A stretch of DNA of 64,000 nucleotides, taken from assembly GCA_013995675.1 (NCBI GenBank), contig VWRR01000005.1, positions 306,001 to 370,000 of the forward strand. Reading direction: 5' to 3'. A program made the translations under genes and the position numbers. Numbering within the stretch: position 1 is the stretch's first letter; each line of letters starts with the position of its first letter. This DNA is from Cyanidiococcus yangmingshanensis. Lineage: Eukaryota; Rhodophyta; Bangiophyceae; Cyanidiales; Cyanidiaceae. The notes under the pieces are model-generated. The model made no database searches. It had not been told where the DNA came from and worked only from the letters and a program-made list of their open reading frames with translations. This document shows, in pieces, positions 22,687 through 32,210 of this stretch.

Positions 22687-23972
22687 GCTTCGCTCTATTC
22701 TCGGAGACGCACACCAGGGTGCGTACAATATCCAACGGGGCTCTCTCGCTTTCGCGGAGAAACCCCTGAACTGTGACGAAAAGTTGCCACAAACGATGGA
22801 GTTAACAGGCTTTGGGAGATTGTGATCCACACAATAGGGCGCCTGCGCTCGTGCCAGCGTCAAATCGCGTTCCAACAGTCCCTTGGCCCTGGAGAGAACC
22901 CTATCTGTACCGAACGAGAGAGCAGCAGCATATGCACCTTGGAGAACTTCATCGGGATATTAGTCCTGAAACGCTGACGAGTGCGGAAAGGTGATTCCCA
23001 GAGCCGAAAGTTCTGCTCCAGTACAAATAGGGAGAAATGTTATAAACACTGAGAATGAGCACTCGAAACTCCACTGGAGCGCGCGTCAAGCAACGCCTGG
23101 CTCTGTTGAATGTATGGTGCGCAGATCTTTCGTTTCGAGTATGCGGTGTGCGTGTGCTCGTAAATGCGAAGGCCGCTCGCCGAAAAACAAATGGCATAAA
23201 TCAGAAAATCGGTCGAAATGGCAACTCGTTTCTGGAGCTCAAGCTCCATATAAAAACGGTAGCATTCATTTAAAGAAACTTTAAAGGCGCGATCCGGCGT
23301 GTAAGTTGGCGGAGTCCATCTCAGCTTTGGCACATGGGGCTCTTGACCCTCAGGACAAAGTAGTGTCTGGGGCCAGGCAGATGAAAAACGCCCTAGGATG
23401 TGTGGACTTTGGGGGATTTTTCGGCGAGATACGGTCCTCGCTTTTCGTTCCCACTGGGCGAAGGATTCATGTCGCTGATCTCTAAAGCCTTGGCGCGATG
23501 AGATTTTGCCTTTTAATGCGCAGCAAGCACAAATGCAAGCAAAGTCTCTTGTTGATTGTTACAGTTATGGCTCGTCTTTACGAATCAGAGTGGTTCGTGG
23601 GCCCAGATAGCTTCCTCTGGAGATAATTGCATCGTAAATCGAATTTGCTCCCTGCATATCGTTTCCCGGATCGGTGTTCACGAAGAGAACCGCTATCATC
23701 ACGATCACTTAAATATTTAAACAGATGGAAGCATGTCCGCAACTTACGTTGCAGGCTCGTCACTGGTAGCTGAAAGTGGCGTCGTTCCGAGCCTATCAGC
23801 ACACCGCAAATTCATGGTAAGACGAACTATGGGCCTGCGCAATTGTCCGTACGGCAGTCAAACCATCTGCAACGTTCATCAGTCTTTTTTGCAAGCAAGA
23901 GGCCGCTTTCAGAACGTCTGAACTGGTAATCCCTCAAACACTCGCGTTTCGAACTGCGGAGAAAACACTTGT
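22687..23972. other. Divergent intergenic region, no gene recognised
   Basis: Between the starts of FCP1 (-) and the unknown gene at 23973 (+). Short random ORFs only. The FCP1 frame stays open to 22875 but without another ATG. Confidence 0.4.
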
Positions 23973-25130
23973 ATGCTCTTCCAGTACGTGCTGTGTAGTG
24001 CGCGCCTGGAAGGTACCGAGCTTCTGGCTGAGCTGCTTAAGGAGAGCGACAGCCGACGCGTTCGGGCGCTAGTGAGGGAGCGTTTGCCGGAAGGCCTTGA
24101 AAACTGTGACATATGGATCGCACCTTCGCAAACCGCTATTCTCTACGTATCATCGCTTGAGATCAGAAACGCGCTTCGCGACTGGAACGACTGCAGAAAA
24201 GACAAACACTTGAACTCCGTTTTTTCTGGAATCCACCCACAGGAGACGAACTTGAGAGCTCAAGCGTCTTCTTCGCTCCAAAAACTGTTGACTCGAATAG
24301 CCAACTTTCTGAATTCCCATGGCAGGACGAGACTTGAGGAGCAGAAATTTCACGAGCGAGAACGACAGCATTTCAATATCGTTGAGCTCACGGGCCCGAG
24401 AAAAATTGTCCTTTGTGAGTATCCTAATCGCTCTCAACCCCGAACTATTTGCTCCGATGAATATGTTCCCGAGGAGGTACGCTTTCCAACTGCATCCAAG
24501 CGAGCTTCGTCGACGCAAAACATCTCTCTCGACAGTCTGTTTGAGTTCGATTGGCTCCTCTTCCAGGAGTTTTATCGCGAGAGCATTGACGAAGAATTCG
24601 CCTGCCCTCCTCCTTTTGGAGCACAAGATTCGAGACGTTCAATGGATGTACTGCACCTTGCGTGGGCTCATGACACAAAAGCTGCTATTCGAATCATCGA
24701 GCAGCTCCTACTCTCATCGCCGTCAGGCGTGTCGCGTGGAAGCCATCGATATCCTGCCAGAACTTGCAACCGTCCTCATTTATTCTCTTTCAAGTCATGT
24801 CAGGCACTTGTCGGAAAGCACTTTCCAAACCTTCCGTCAAGCATGCATGAGTTCAGGATTCATAGCCGAACGCTAGCACTGGTTCCGGGCATTGGTGCAA
24901 GACTTGCAAGAAACCGTGCAGAGCGCACTCTGATGCTTCCTCCTCAGGTCCTTTTCGGAAATTTGGCAGAGTTTGAACAACATTTTTCTGAAGACAAGGC
25001 TTTTGCCACCATACTGCACCACTTTTTGAATAAGAGCGTCATACCCAGTGCGGAAACGGCAGATTCTCTGATATACTTGGACTTCTTATCCCACAGAGAG
25101 TTGTGGTTTGGACAGTCCTCAAGAGCATAA
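23973..25130 (+). CDS. Unknown protein, possible XPF/FAAP24-like (HhH) protein
   Basis: ORF of 385 residues from ATG 23973. No family is certain. The C-terminal part (RTLALVPGIGARLARNR ... LAEFEQHFSEDKAFATILHHF) resembles a helix-hairpin-helix pair. The N-terminal part (GTELLAELLKE ... DIWIAPSQTAILYVSSLEI) has the layout of the pseudo-nuclease of FAAP24, a DNA-binding Fanconi-complex protein of the XPF superfamily. These are resemblances by eye and weak. Between about 24600 and 24876 the +1 frame is also open and reads like protein (ILPELATVLIYSLSSHVRHL), so the coding frame in the middle is uncertain; an intron or frame error could be present. It is divergent from FCP1 and convergent with UBE2C. 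Confidence 0.5.
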   Translation: MLFQYVLCSARLEGTELLAELLKESDSRRVRALVRERLPEGLENCDIWIAPSQTAILYVSSLEIRNALRDWNDCRKDKHLNSVFSGIHPQETNLRAQASSSLQKLLTRIANFLNSHGRTRLEEQKFHERERQHFNIVELTGPRKIVLCEYPNRSQPRTICSDEYVPEEVRFPTASKRASSTQNISLDSLFEFDWLLFQEFYRESIDEEFACPPPFGAQDSRRSMDVLHLAWAHDTKAAIRIIEQLLLSSPSGVSRGSHRYPARTCNRPHLFSFKSCQALVGKHFPNLPSSMHEFRIHSRTLALVPGIGARLARNRAERTLMLPPQVLFGNLAEFEQHFSEDKAFATILHHFLNKSVIPSAETADSLIYLDFLSHRELWFGQSSRA

Positions 25131-25496
25131 TACCGAAGAGTACCTGGTTTATAGGCAGAGAGATGACATAATTGGTTTTGATAGAATTTTACGATGTCGG
25201 AGACAACGCTCCATGCGAAACCGCGCAACTATATGATTTCAAAGGGATGCTTGGACTCAGTCGCACTCCGCCGATGCGTTGTCGAGGAGCCTGATACGAA
25301 GATCTTGTTACAATCACACGGAACCTCAGAGCGTTTCTGAATCTAGAACACTCTAAACTCACGCATCTCTCTCAAGGTCGGATAAGCTTTAGTCAACACA
25401 GATAGCGAAGACTCCCAGTCACAGCCTGTTGCTCATTTCTTGTCACTTCTCGATGAGACCGCTGTTCGCCATAATTAGGAAATGCTCTGGATGGCA
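25131..25496. other. Convergent spacer, nothing recognised
   Basis: 366 bases between the 3' ends of the unknown gene (+) and UBE2C (-). No feature supported. Confidence 0.4.
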
Positions 25497-26150
25497 TCAG
25501 AGGAAGCTTGGCGATGAACTCCGCCCCAAAGTCCGGTGCCGACTATTCTCGAGCGTTACTGTGGTTCGTTGCAGGTGTGACGTAGATGAATGAGCCGCCA
25601 ATGCCGCTTTGCCTTCACTCGTAATAAGCGACTCTCCTATCATAATCTTTTCGCCCGTCGCTTCCTCGTATTTGGTCACACAAACGGCACGGAACTGGGC
25701 CGGGTCGGCTTCCCAGAGACTTGCAGCCTGTACGTTGAGGGGGCTCTCAACGTTTGGCTCATCTAGTAGGGACTGGATACTCAAGAGTATCGTTTTCACA
25801 GTGTACGTTGAGCTCCAGTGTTCCTTCAGTATGTCTAGGCATATCGCCCCCGAGCCGTAATCCACGTTCGGGTGAAAGCAGCGAGTTGTAAAGGTGACTA
25901 CGGGGGGCGAGAAAGGGTAGTCCAGCGGAAACTTCAGGGTCAGGTGGAAGCGCATCCCTGAAAAAAGAGAATTCTCCGAACTGCTTATTGTTCCTCTCCA
26001 GGTGAGAATGTCGTCTGCCTCGGGGAACGCCGATACACCAGGTACGCACTCGAGCATGAGCGATGCCAGCTCCGATTGCAACCGTTTGGCTGCCCGCCCA
26101 CTTTCTGGAAGCGCGCTGCTGTTCCTGCTCAGAATTGAAGACCTTTCCAT
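25497..26150 (-). CDS. UBE2C: Ubiquitin-conjugating enzyme E2 C (UBE2C/UBCH10 type)
   Basis: E2 enzyme that works with the anaphase-promoting complex to mark mitotic cyclins for destruction. The UBC fold covers about residues 18-170: AKRLQSELASLM; GVSAFPEADDILTWRGTI (the GISAFPE..D..W.GTI signature of this subfamily); FPLDYPFSPPVVTF; the HPN motif in CFHPNVD; the active-site Cys in AICLDILKEHWS; and SIQSLLDEPNVESPLN. A Ser/Thr-rich C-terminal tail of about 35 residues is extra. ATG 26150 gives the short N-terminal extension expected of UBE2C, which usually contributes to APC specificity. The start lies 0.8 kb from the oppositely oriented UEV gene. Confidence 0.93.
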   Translation of the reverse strand: MERSSILSRNSSALPESGRAAKRLQSELASLMLECVPGVSAFPEADDILTWRGTISSSENSLFSGMRFHLTLKFPLDYPFSPPVVTFTTRCFHPNVDYGSGAICLDILKEHWSSTYTVKTILLSIQSLLDEPNVESPLNVQAASLWEADPAQFRAVCVTKYEEATGEKIMIGESLITSEGKAALAAHSSTSHLQRTTVTLENSRHRTLGRSSSPSFL

Positions 26151-26942
26151 ATTGAACCTCTTTGCAACTTAGAGCCAGCAGCTCGACAAACAAGCGAAGT
26201 GGTTCCTGAGTTCAGTCAGGCCCAAACGAAAGAAGAACAGTAATTCTTCAGAATTGGATCCCGTGCTCCCAAGCCGTAACGGTTTCGGAATATGGACAAA
26301 GTGGCCATGTGAAGCATCGATCGGTAATGCTTTTCTGGACTCAAGGTCAGCACTCAAAAGCCCGAGGCTCCAGGTTTTTTTCGAGACATTGGGATCCGGC
26401 TGCCGATAGAAAAAGTTGCATCGCACCTTGTCCACTTTTATGCTACATGAGTCAGCAAAATCCACTTTGCTGCTGCTCCATCTAGAACAAGAATCCTCCC
26501 AAGACTGACGCCCTCGAAAAAGAGTCTGGCCCAGCGAGTCCGGAATATTCTCGCATATGTAACACACCAAGACAATTGCTTCTCAGGAGGGCAACTCCAT
26601 GAGCTGAAGCGCGTCCGGAGCCCCTTGTCCTGGAGCATCGTAACGTGTTCGCAACTGACTAATTTTCACCGAACAGTCGTTGTCCGAGGGCATCTGTGAG
26701 CTCAGCACGCACATACTGTGAGAGAATATCGCGATGGTTCGGTGATGGGCCTTTTAGGGTTCTTCGCTAATGGGGGATTTACACCAGGACTCGTCCGGGT
26801 TCCGCTCAGCACTTGGATGATCTTTCGCATAACGCGATTTGACTCCCGCGCCCGTGCGAAAGAATGATTGCTGCTGTCGTACACGAGACCTGCTTACTGG
26901 CGGTGGTCTTCAGACTGCTGGGTATTCGCGGTTTTGTGCTCG
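26151..26942. other. Divergent intergenic region between two UBC-fold genes
   Basis: Holds the upstream regions of UBE2C (-) and UEV (+). No gene or clear promoter element seen. The UEV frame is open back to 26868, but residues before 26943 do not match the family. Confidence 0.4.
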
Positions 26943-27404
26943 ATGTATAGTCGCAATTCGGATATCAAAGTACCAAGGAATTTTCGCCTACTTGATGAGC
27001 TCGAGAAAGGAGAACACGGCCTTGGAGATGTCTGTGTTAGCTATGGTCTTCTTGACGACGACATGACACTTTCGAACTGGACTGGCACGATTCTGGGACC
27101 CCTTAACACGGTCTATGAGAATCGAATCTACAACGTTCGAATCTACTGCGGGCCCGATTATCCTTATAAACCTCCGGTGGTGTTTTTTCGCACTCGCTTG
27201 AACATGGCTTGCGTGAACAACGCAACAGGTCAGGTCGATCCTGCTCGCTGTGGCATTCTTCACAACTGGACACCGGAGTGCACTCTGGAGATTCTGCTTG
27301 TAGAACTGCGACGTGAGATGACGAATACCTCGAATCGGAGGCTGCAGCAGCCTCCGGAGGGATCTGAGTTCCCTCCGCCTCGAAACATAGAACATATCGT
27401 ATGA
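26943..27404 (+). CDS. MMS2: Ubiquitin E2 variant (UEV/MMS2 type)
   Basis: Catalytically inactive E2 variant that pairs with UBC13 to build Lys63-linked ubiquitin chains in DNA-damage tolerance. The ATG at 26943 gives MYSRNSDIKVPRNFRLLDEL, matching the family start VKVPRNFRLLEELE. Further matches are LLDDDMTLSNWTGTILGP, YENRIYNVRIYCGPDYP, and the PPEG near the C-terminus (RRLQQPPEGSEF). The active-site Cys of true E2s is absent at the expected position, where the chain reads PARCGILHNWTPECTLE. 153 residues is close to animal UBE2V2 (145). A single exon, convergent with RPL10A. Confidence 0.92.
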   Translation: MYSRNSDIKVPRNFRLLDELEKGEHGLGDVCVSYGLLDDDMTLSNWTGTILGPLNTVYENRIYNVRIYCGPDYPYKPPVVFFRTRLNMACVNNATGQVDPARCGILHNWTPECTLEILLVELRREMTNTSNRRLQQPPEGSEFPPPRNIEHIV

Positions 27405-28186
27405 AGAGTGGGCGTTGCCCTCTGTTTCGCCACGGTGCTCCCGCCTCCTTTACCGTCATGTGGGACTGGCAGTCTTTCAAGGCGGGAATGTGATAAGATA
27501 TCAGGAAGCAGTGAAAACTGCCGCCTGTCCAGTGCTTGAGTCGCTGTTTAGGTGCTGCAGCGAAAACGACCCGTTTCAACATGACGATCGGAGCTCCGAA
27601 AAGAATCGCCGCGTAACTCTGAGAACGAGCTTAAACTGCTAGTAAACATGCCCATCCGCCACACAAACATTGAGTCCTTCCACATGCGCCGTGAATTGTT
27701 TCCTTAGCAAGAGTCCGCGACAGCTAGAAGCTTTGTTACGACGAATGCCCCGAAGGGTTCGTGAAAAAGCGCGACCAGTACAGCGCGAGAGACCCGTCGG
27801 AAGACTTCTGCGCAACTGCTCGAAGCGGGAACTGAGTGTATTATGCCAGCAGGGGATGTGCTCTAGCCGCCATCATTGATGTTTATTGCCAAAACAACGC
27901 GGTCATTCCAACTCTATCCGTGGATAACTCGGTTTTCGTCGTGCCCGAAGCATCGAAGATGTTTACAAGCGCACTCTGAATAGGAGCCAAAGAATCGTCT
28001 GGATGACTTCGATGAAGAGCGCTGCAGCACTGCAAACGGACCCACTCCGTTCAGATGCTTGTTGCACATCAGAGACATAACGACCTTTGATACATAAAGG
28101 CAAATGTGGCTGCAGTAGTGGCCGGTTGACTCATTCGTTACGAGGAAAATGCAAAATCTCGACAGGGACAAACTGAACCGATGCGT
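27405..28186. other. Convergent intergenic region, no gene recognised
   Basis: Between the 3' ends of the UEV gene (+) and RPL10A (-). No feature supported. Confidence 0.4.
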
Positions 28187-28843
28187 TTAGTAAAGTCGAC
28201 GAGGTCTACCCATCGTGGTCTTCACATGAATAGATTTGATATTCTGCCATTGCTTTTTGAGCAGCGAAATGAGGAAATTGATCGCTAACGTGATATTCGC
28301 AACAAGTTCGTCTTCTGTCATACCTACGTTCCCGACAGCTACAGCAAGACAAAGCACCTTCTTGAGTTGAAACTTGATGGTAGCCTTCACTTCGTTCACT
28401 TTTGCCTCCACAGTCTCATTAGAAGCAATTAACGTTGGAAACTTTCCTGCTTTGTTCAAACCCGGGCCAAGAACTCTTGGGATCTGGCGAATCACAGACT
28501 CGCTGGCGAGAAAGGCATCATAAGACTTCGCAAACTTCTTAATCGGTTTCTTCTGCTTGTTAAACTGTTTCAACTTCTCCAAATCATAAAAATCAAGGCC
28601 GAGTGCCACAGCTTGCGAATTGTGCGCCGCGTCCCCGAGGATCGCAACTTTCATCTTGGGTCGCGGGATATACGGCAGCCTAACGGAGCCCGAGAAACGT
28701 TTGTCCTTTTGGGGGTCATAGTTCTTCAGACCAACCTGAAGTTCAACTGTCTCGACAAAGTTTCGCTTGTGCTCCTCCCTTGACTCGCGTAACATTTCTT
28801 GTACCGCCGCACGAGTGACGGAAACAGGAAGTTTGCTCGACAT
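28187..28843 (-). CDS. RPL10A: 60S ribosomal protein L10a (uL1)
   Basis: Complete 218-residue cytosolic uL1, which forms the L1 stalk at the ribosomal E site. Conserved blocks: [39 protein letters not shown], the [20 protein letters not shown] region, LNKAGKFPT, and the end [16 protein letters not shown]. Length and both termini match animal and plant L10a (about 217 residues). ATG at 28843. One exon. Confidence 0.97.
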   Translation of the reverse strand: MSSKLPVSVTRAAVQEMLRESREEHKRNFVETVELQVGLKNYDPQKDKRFSGSVRLPYIPRPKMKVAILGDAAHNSQAVALGLDFYDLEKLKQFNKQKKPIKKFAKSYDAFLASESVIRQIPRVLGPGLNKAGKFPTLIASNETVEAKVNEVKATIKFQLKKVLCLAVAVGNVGMTEDELVANITLAINFLISLLKKQWQNIKSIHVKTTMGRPRRLY

Positions 28844-29808
28844 GGTGCGCTACCGTATCTGCAGAGCCCTGACTACAAGACCAAGAACCGCGTTGGCGAT
28901 GATGCGCTTGAGCGCTATCGCGCCGGCGCGACGGCCAATAATACTGGACAAATAGAACCCGATCCATTGTCGACCCGGCGGTGATCCAGTGCGATGTCAT
29001 CGATTTTGTATAGCAGTGCCACCGGGAACGCGTACCCCGCCTGCTCAAAATCGGGGCTCGTAAACGAGCACCATATTAAATATTCACAACTAACGCTTGA
29101 TATGGTGCCTAGACTCGTTGTTACTGCTAAAACAGGTCCCAGGACTCGAAACTTGAGGCCAGCCACATGTCGATGTGACTTGGTCTGTTCAAAGGCATGT
29201 TTAAATTGTCTTATCACTGCGACTGCGAACAGGTAATCAGAACCAAGCACCCAGACTCTGAAGAATATACGACGGCATCACTAACAAAGGATCAAGAAAG
29301 CCGCGATGATAAAATGGTAGAGTATGCATTCGGGGAGGAACAACCAAAGAAAAACGCGGAACTGGGCCACGTTAGTCTGCCTAATTTGCCTGCAAGACAG
29401 CACGGAAGGGTAGCCGGCGGAGCACAATATACCCTAACAGCCACAAACAAGCATGATGGCGATACAGCGTGGGGAGTGCTTTGCTGTCCGAGCCAAGAAT
29501 TGATCTAAATTTGGTTCGTAGGAAAGTCTGTTTCCGTATAGTTATACGGATTAAAATCGAGGTTCTCTGTACAGCTGAAGGGCCTCCCGCATGGAAAAGA
29601 CCGGTAAAAACTACACGAACGAGCGAGCTTTGGGTTTCGAAATGGCTCCAGAATTTCATGTCAAGAAAATAGAATTTCTCCGGCGACGTTAACAACACTT
29701 CCTCGAAGTAGGTTTGAACCCTATTGATGTTGGCCCCATCCTCCACGAGGCACCTGTCCTCAATCGACGGCGATTCATCGCATCGCAAATTCCAAATGGA
29801 ATCAGGGA
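28844..29808. other. Divergent intergenic region, no gene recognised
   Basis: Between RPL10A (-) and the VOC protein (+). Short random ORFs only. Confidence 0.4.
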
Positions 29809-30480
29809 ATGCGCTATCACCGCGCGGAAAATATTTTGCGCAGATTATCATTTTTTAGGATTGTATTGTTCCGATTGATGCGTAGCAGCAAATCGTTGCC
29901 GATTTTCGTTGCTTCTTATGCCTGTCACCCTTTAAAAGCGCCCTGCTCTTTTGGGGTCGACCGCCCAGCCTGTTTAAAGAAAGTAGCAGGCGCGTCAAGC
30001 ACTGGAAGACACCCCCGGCGCGATACCAGCTACAGGACTGCGATCAGGTTGTGTTGCAATTCTGTGACAGCTCGAACTGTCCGTTATGGAGGTATACAAC
30101 ATGTGGGTGTGATCGTAAGTGATCTTCGCCGCTCCCTTGAATTTTACTTGGAAGCGCTTGGCATGGAGGATGATAACCACCTGAGGAACCCTCGGCTACC
30201 TTTTGGGGGAGCTTTCGTGAAAGCTGGCAACACACAAATTCATCTCATGCTGAGCGACAACGTCGAGATCCCACCGCCAAGTTTCCGAAGCGGACGACCT
30301 GAGCACGGAGGGAGAGACTACCACATAGCCGTGACCGTGAACGCTTTGGAGCCTCTCGAAAGCAAACTTGGTGCATGGGGCGTGCCGTTTACAATGAGTA
30401 AAAGTGGGCGAAGGGCACTTTTCTGCCGAGACCCTGATGGGAACGCGCTAGAGTTTATCGAAACGCCAGGGATTCAGTGA
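29809..30480 (+). CDS. VOC-superfamily (glyoxalase-like) protein, probably plastid-targeted
   Basis: Single-domain vicinal-oxygen-chelate protein close to a conserved group shared by cyanobacteria and plastids; its reaction is unknown. The core starts near residue 93 of the ORF: GGIQHVGVIVSDLRRSLEFY, LPFGGAFVKAGNTQIHLM, SGRPEHGGRDYHIAV, MSKSGRRALFCRDPDGNALE. Likely metal ligands are His in QHVGV, His in the GGRDYH or QIHLM block, and Glu in NALEFIE. The N-terminal 90 residues are basic and Ser/Ala-rich. The second ATG at 29878 (MRSSKSLPIFVASYA) gives a more typical red algal transit peptide than ATG 29809. The last 26 bases overlap the end of the cyclase gene on the other strand. VOC enzymes also act on C7-cyclitols, but sequence likeness here points to the general plastid group. 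Confidence 0.87.
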   Translation: MRYHRAENILRRLSFFRIVLFRLMRSSKSLPIFVASYACHPLKAPCSFGVDRPACLKKVAGASSTGRHPRRDTSYRTAIRLCCNSVTARTVRYGGIQHVGVIVSDLRRSLEFYLEALGMEDDNHLRNPRLPFGGAFVKAGNTQIHLMLSDNVEIPPPSFRSGRPEHGGRDYHIAVTVNALEPLESKLGAWGVPFTMSKSGRRALFCRDPDGNALEFIETPGIQ

Positions 30481-31744
30481 AGGACTTATTGATTTCCGAC
30501 AGCTTTCTCGAGGCTGCGGCAACCTCCTCGCGGGTTAAATCGTTGACAAAAGTGTGCTGGCCAATATCACCCCGAAGTAAAGGAATTCGTTGCAAACCAT
30601 CACGGTGTTCTGTCCCATCGAGGATCGCCTGCCATAAGATGTCCACATCTTCGCACAGCGGATGATAAATCGGAAGTCGGCAACAATCTCGCATTACATG
30701 GAAGATTCGGCTTCTCTGCTTCGAATTGATCCAGCCACGACCTTCGCTAAGTAAGACACATAAGAAGCCGTCAATATTCACTGCTTCTCCGTGGAAAAGA
30801 TCTCCTAAACAACTCATTTCCAGTATTTTGCTGAATGTGTGCCCATAGTCAACACATCTCTCTAGCTTTGTCTCCCACAAGTTCGGGCCAAGCTCCTCCA
30901 ACATGATTTCTATGCTCAGCTCGATGACACGATCGGCAACTCCTGTGCCCTGAAACTTTGTGCGTATCAGCTCCGAGGCATGATCCTCTAAAAGACAAAA
31001 AAGCTCCTTTGAACGCACCAGCGCTAATTTCAAAATTTCTCCGAGACCGTTGATAATGTTTCTCTCGTCCTGAGTAGCGATAAAGGTCTTGTCTAGCAAC
31101 GCCGCCAGAGGTGCATAGAAAGCCCCCATTCTGTTCTTGAAGCGTTCACTTGTCCGGGTATGGGCGTAGTCGATACCAGTCTTCACGCCAACGCTTGCGT
31201 CAACAATCGCGAGCAGAGTTGTTGGAACGCGCAAGTATGGTACACCCCGTCGGTAGAGCGACGCCGCAAAACCCGCAATATCAAGGATGACGCCACCGCC
31301 AATGGCTAGAATAGGCTCTCGGCGATGCAGTCCGAATTCGCAAAGGGCATCCAGGACTTGAAATACCGCTTTCACGTCTTTATTCTCTTCCCCCCCATTG
31401 AGAATCAGGTATCGACAAGTTACTTTGCGTGTTTCAAAATAGCGCCGTATTCTCTCCCCTTGATTCTGCCAGACGGAGCTGTCAATGATGCAGAACCTCC
31501 TGGACGAGTTCGGCGGCGACAAATATTCTCCAAGCAGAGGATTCGCAGTTTCCAAGAGCGGCTCACACAAGCGCACTGTGTACTGTATTTGCAAAGAAAA
31601 GAAGTTTCTCCATTGCAGATGTTTGCGCGGAGGACTGTCTTCTGAAGAGCGCTGGCTTCCCGAAATGTCGCACGTGCACTCTACCAGAAACTCTCGAAAG
31701 ACATTCTCTGGAGCCCTCTTTAACGGCACTAGCTTTGCATCCAT
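30455..31744 (-). CDS. Sugar phosphate cyclase (EEVS/DDGS-like, DHQ-synthase superfamily)
   Basis: NAD-dependent cyclase of the 3-dehydroquinate synthase superfamily. Order of motifs: FCIIDSSVW; AIGGGVILDIAGFAASLYRR (near residue 150); VPTTLLAIVDASVGVKTGID; KNRMGAFYAPLAALLDKTF; the Glu ligand in NGLGEILKLALV; His in DYGHTF; His in FHGEAV. DASVGVKTGID, KNRMGAFYAP and NLWE before DYGHTF are closer to 2-epi-5-epi-valiolone and demethyl-4-deoxygadusol synthases (which use sedoheptulose 7-phosphate) than to true DHQ synthase, which reads SSVGGKTG. Such enzymes start the paths to mycosporine-like sunscreens, gadusol or C7-cyclitols. A 90-residue N-terminal extension could be targeting sequence. No methyltransferase or ATP-grasp partner genes lie nearby. 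DHQ synthase activity is not excluded. Confidence 0.85.
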   Translation of the reverse strand: MDAKLVPLKRAPENVFREFLVECTCDISGSQRSSEDSPPRKHLQWRNFFSLQIQYTVRLCEPLLETANPLLGEYLSPPNSSRRFCIIDSSVWQNQGERIRRYFETRKVTCRYLILNGGEENKDVKAVFQVLDALCEFGLHRREPILAIGGGVILDIAGFAASLYRRGVPYLRVPTTLLAIVDASVGVKTGIDYAHTRTSERFKNRMGAFYAPLAALLDKTFIATQDERNIINGLGEILKLALVRSKELFCLLEDHASELIRTKFQGTGVADRVIELSIEIMLEELGPNLWETKLERCVDYGHTFSKILEMSCLGDLFHGEAVNIDGFLCVLLSEGRGWINSKQRSRIFHVMRDCCRLPIYHPLCEDVDILWQAILDGTEHRDGLQRIPLLRGDIGQHTFVNDLTREEVAAASRKLSEINKSFTESLAFR

Positions 31745-32210
31745 GTTCTCCTAGCAATTGGCTAACTTTTGATGAACTCTTCGGACGCAGTAAACTGAAA
31801 GAGTTTGCGCCCTCCCTCCGAACGAAGGCGTAGAAAAGGTTTCTGGTAGAGGCTCTGACGACGAGAAATTGCGGAATTTGCCTCGGCCTCGCGTCGTACG
31901 ATTTAAGAATGCTTGAATGATTGCTAGCTTGTGAGCGTAGGATAAGGACCGAAGCCGGCCATCAAGCAAGAGTGTATCTCCAAAAAGCTTGACCTATTGT
32001 TTTCCTCTCAACTCTTGTGCTTTTGACGGTGCATCGAAACGCTATCAACTGATGCTTTTGGTCTCTGCCAGGTGGTCACAGAGCAAAAGAAGTGGCCGCC
32101 CAGCAACTAGAACAGTCGTTGCCGCAGAACGCTTGCAACGCCTGTTTCTTGCTGTCTGAACGTCTAAATCCTCGAACGCTTTACTTGGCGCAACAATTTG
32201 TACTGACGAG
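31745..32210. other. Divergent spacer, nothing recognised
   Basis: 466 bases between the starts of the cyclase (-) and MED18 (+). Possible shared promoter region; no element identified. Confidence 0.4.

Noticed and set aside
29809-31744. VOC plus cyclase as a defined cyclitol gene cluster
   Set aside because: The VOC protein matches the general cyanobacterial/plastid group by its RPEHGGRD and RDPDGNALE blocks, and no other pathway genes are present; kept only as a low-weight finding.
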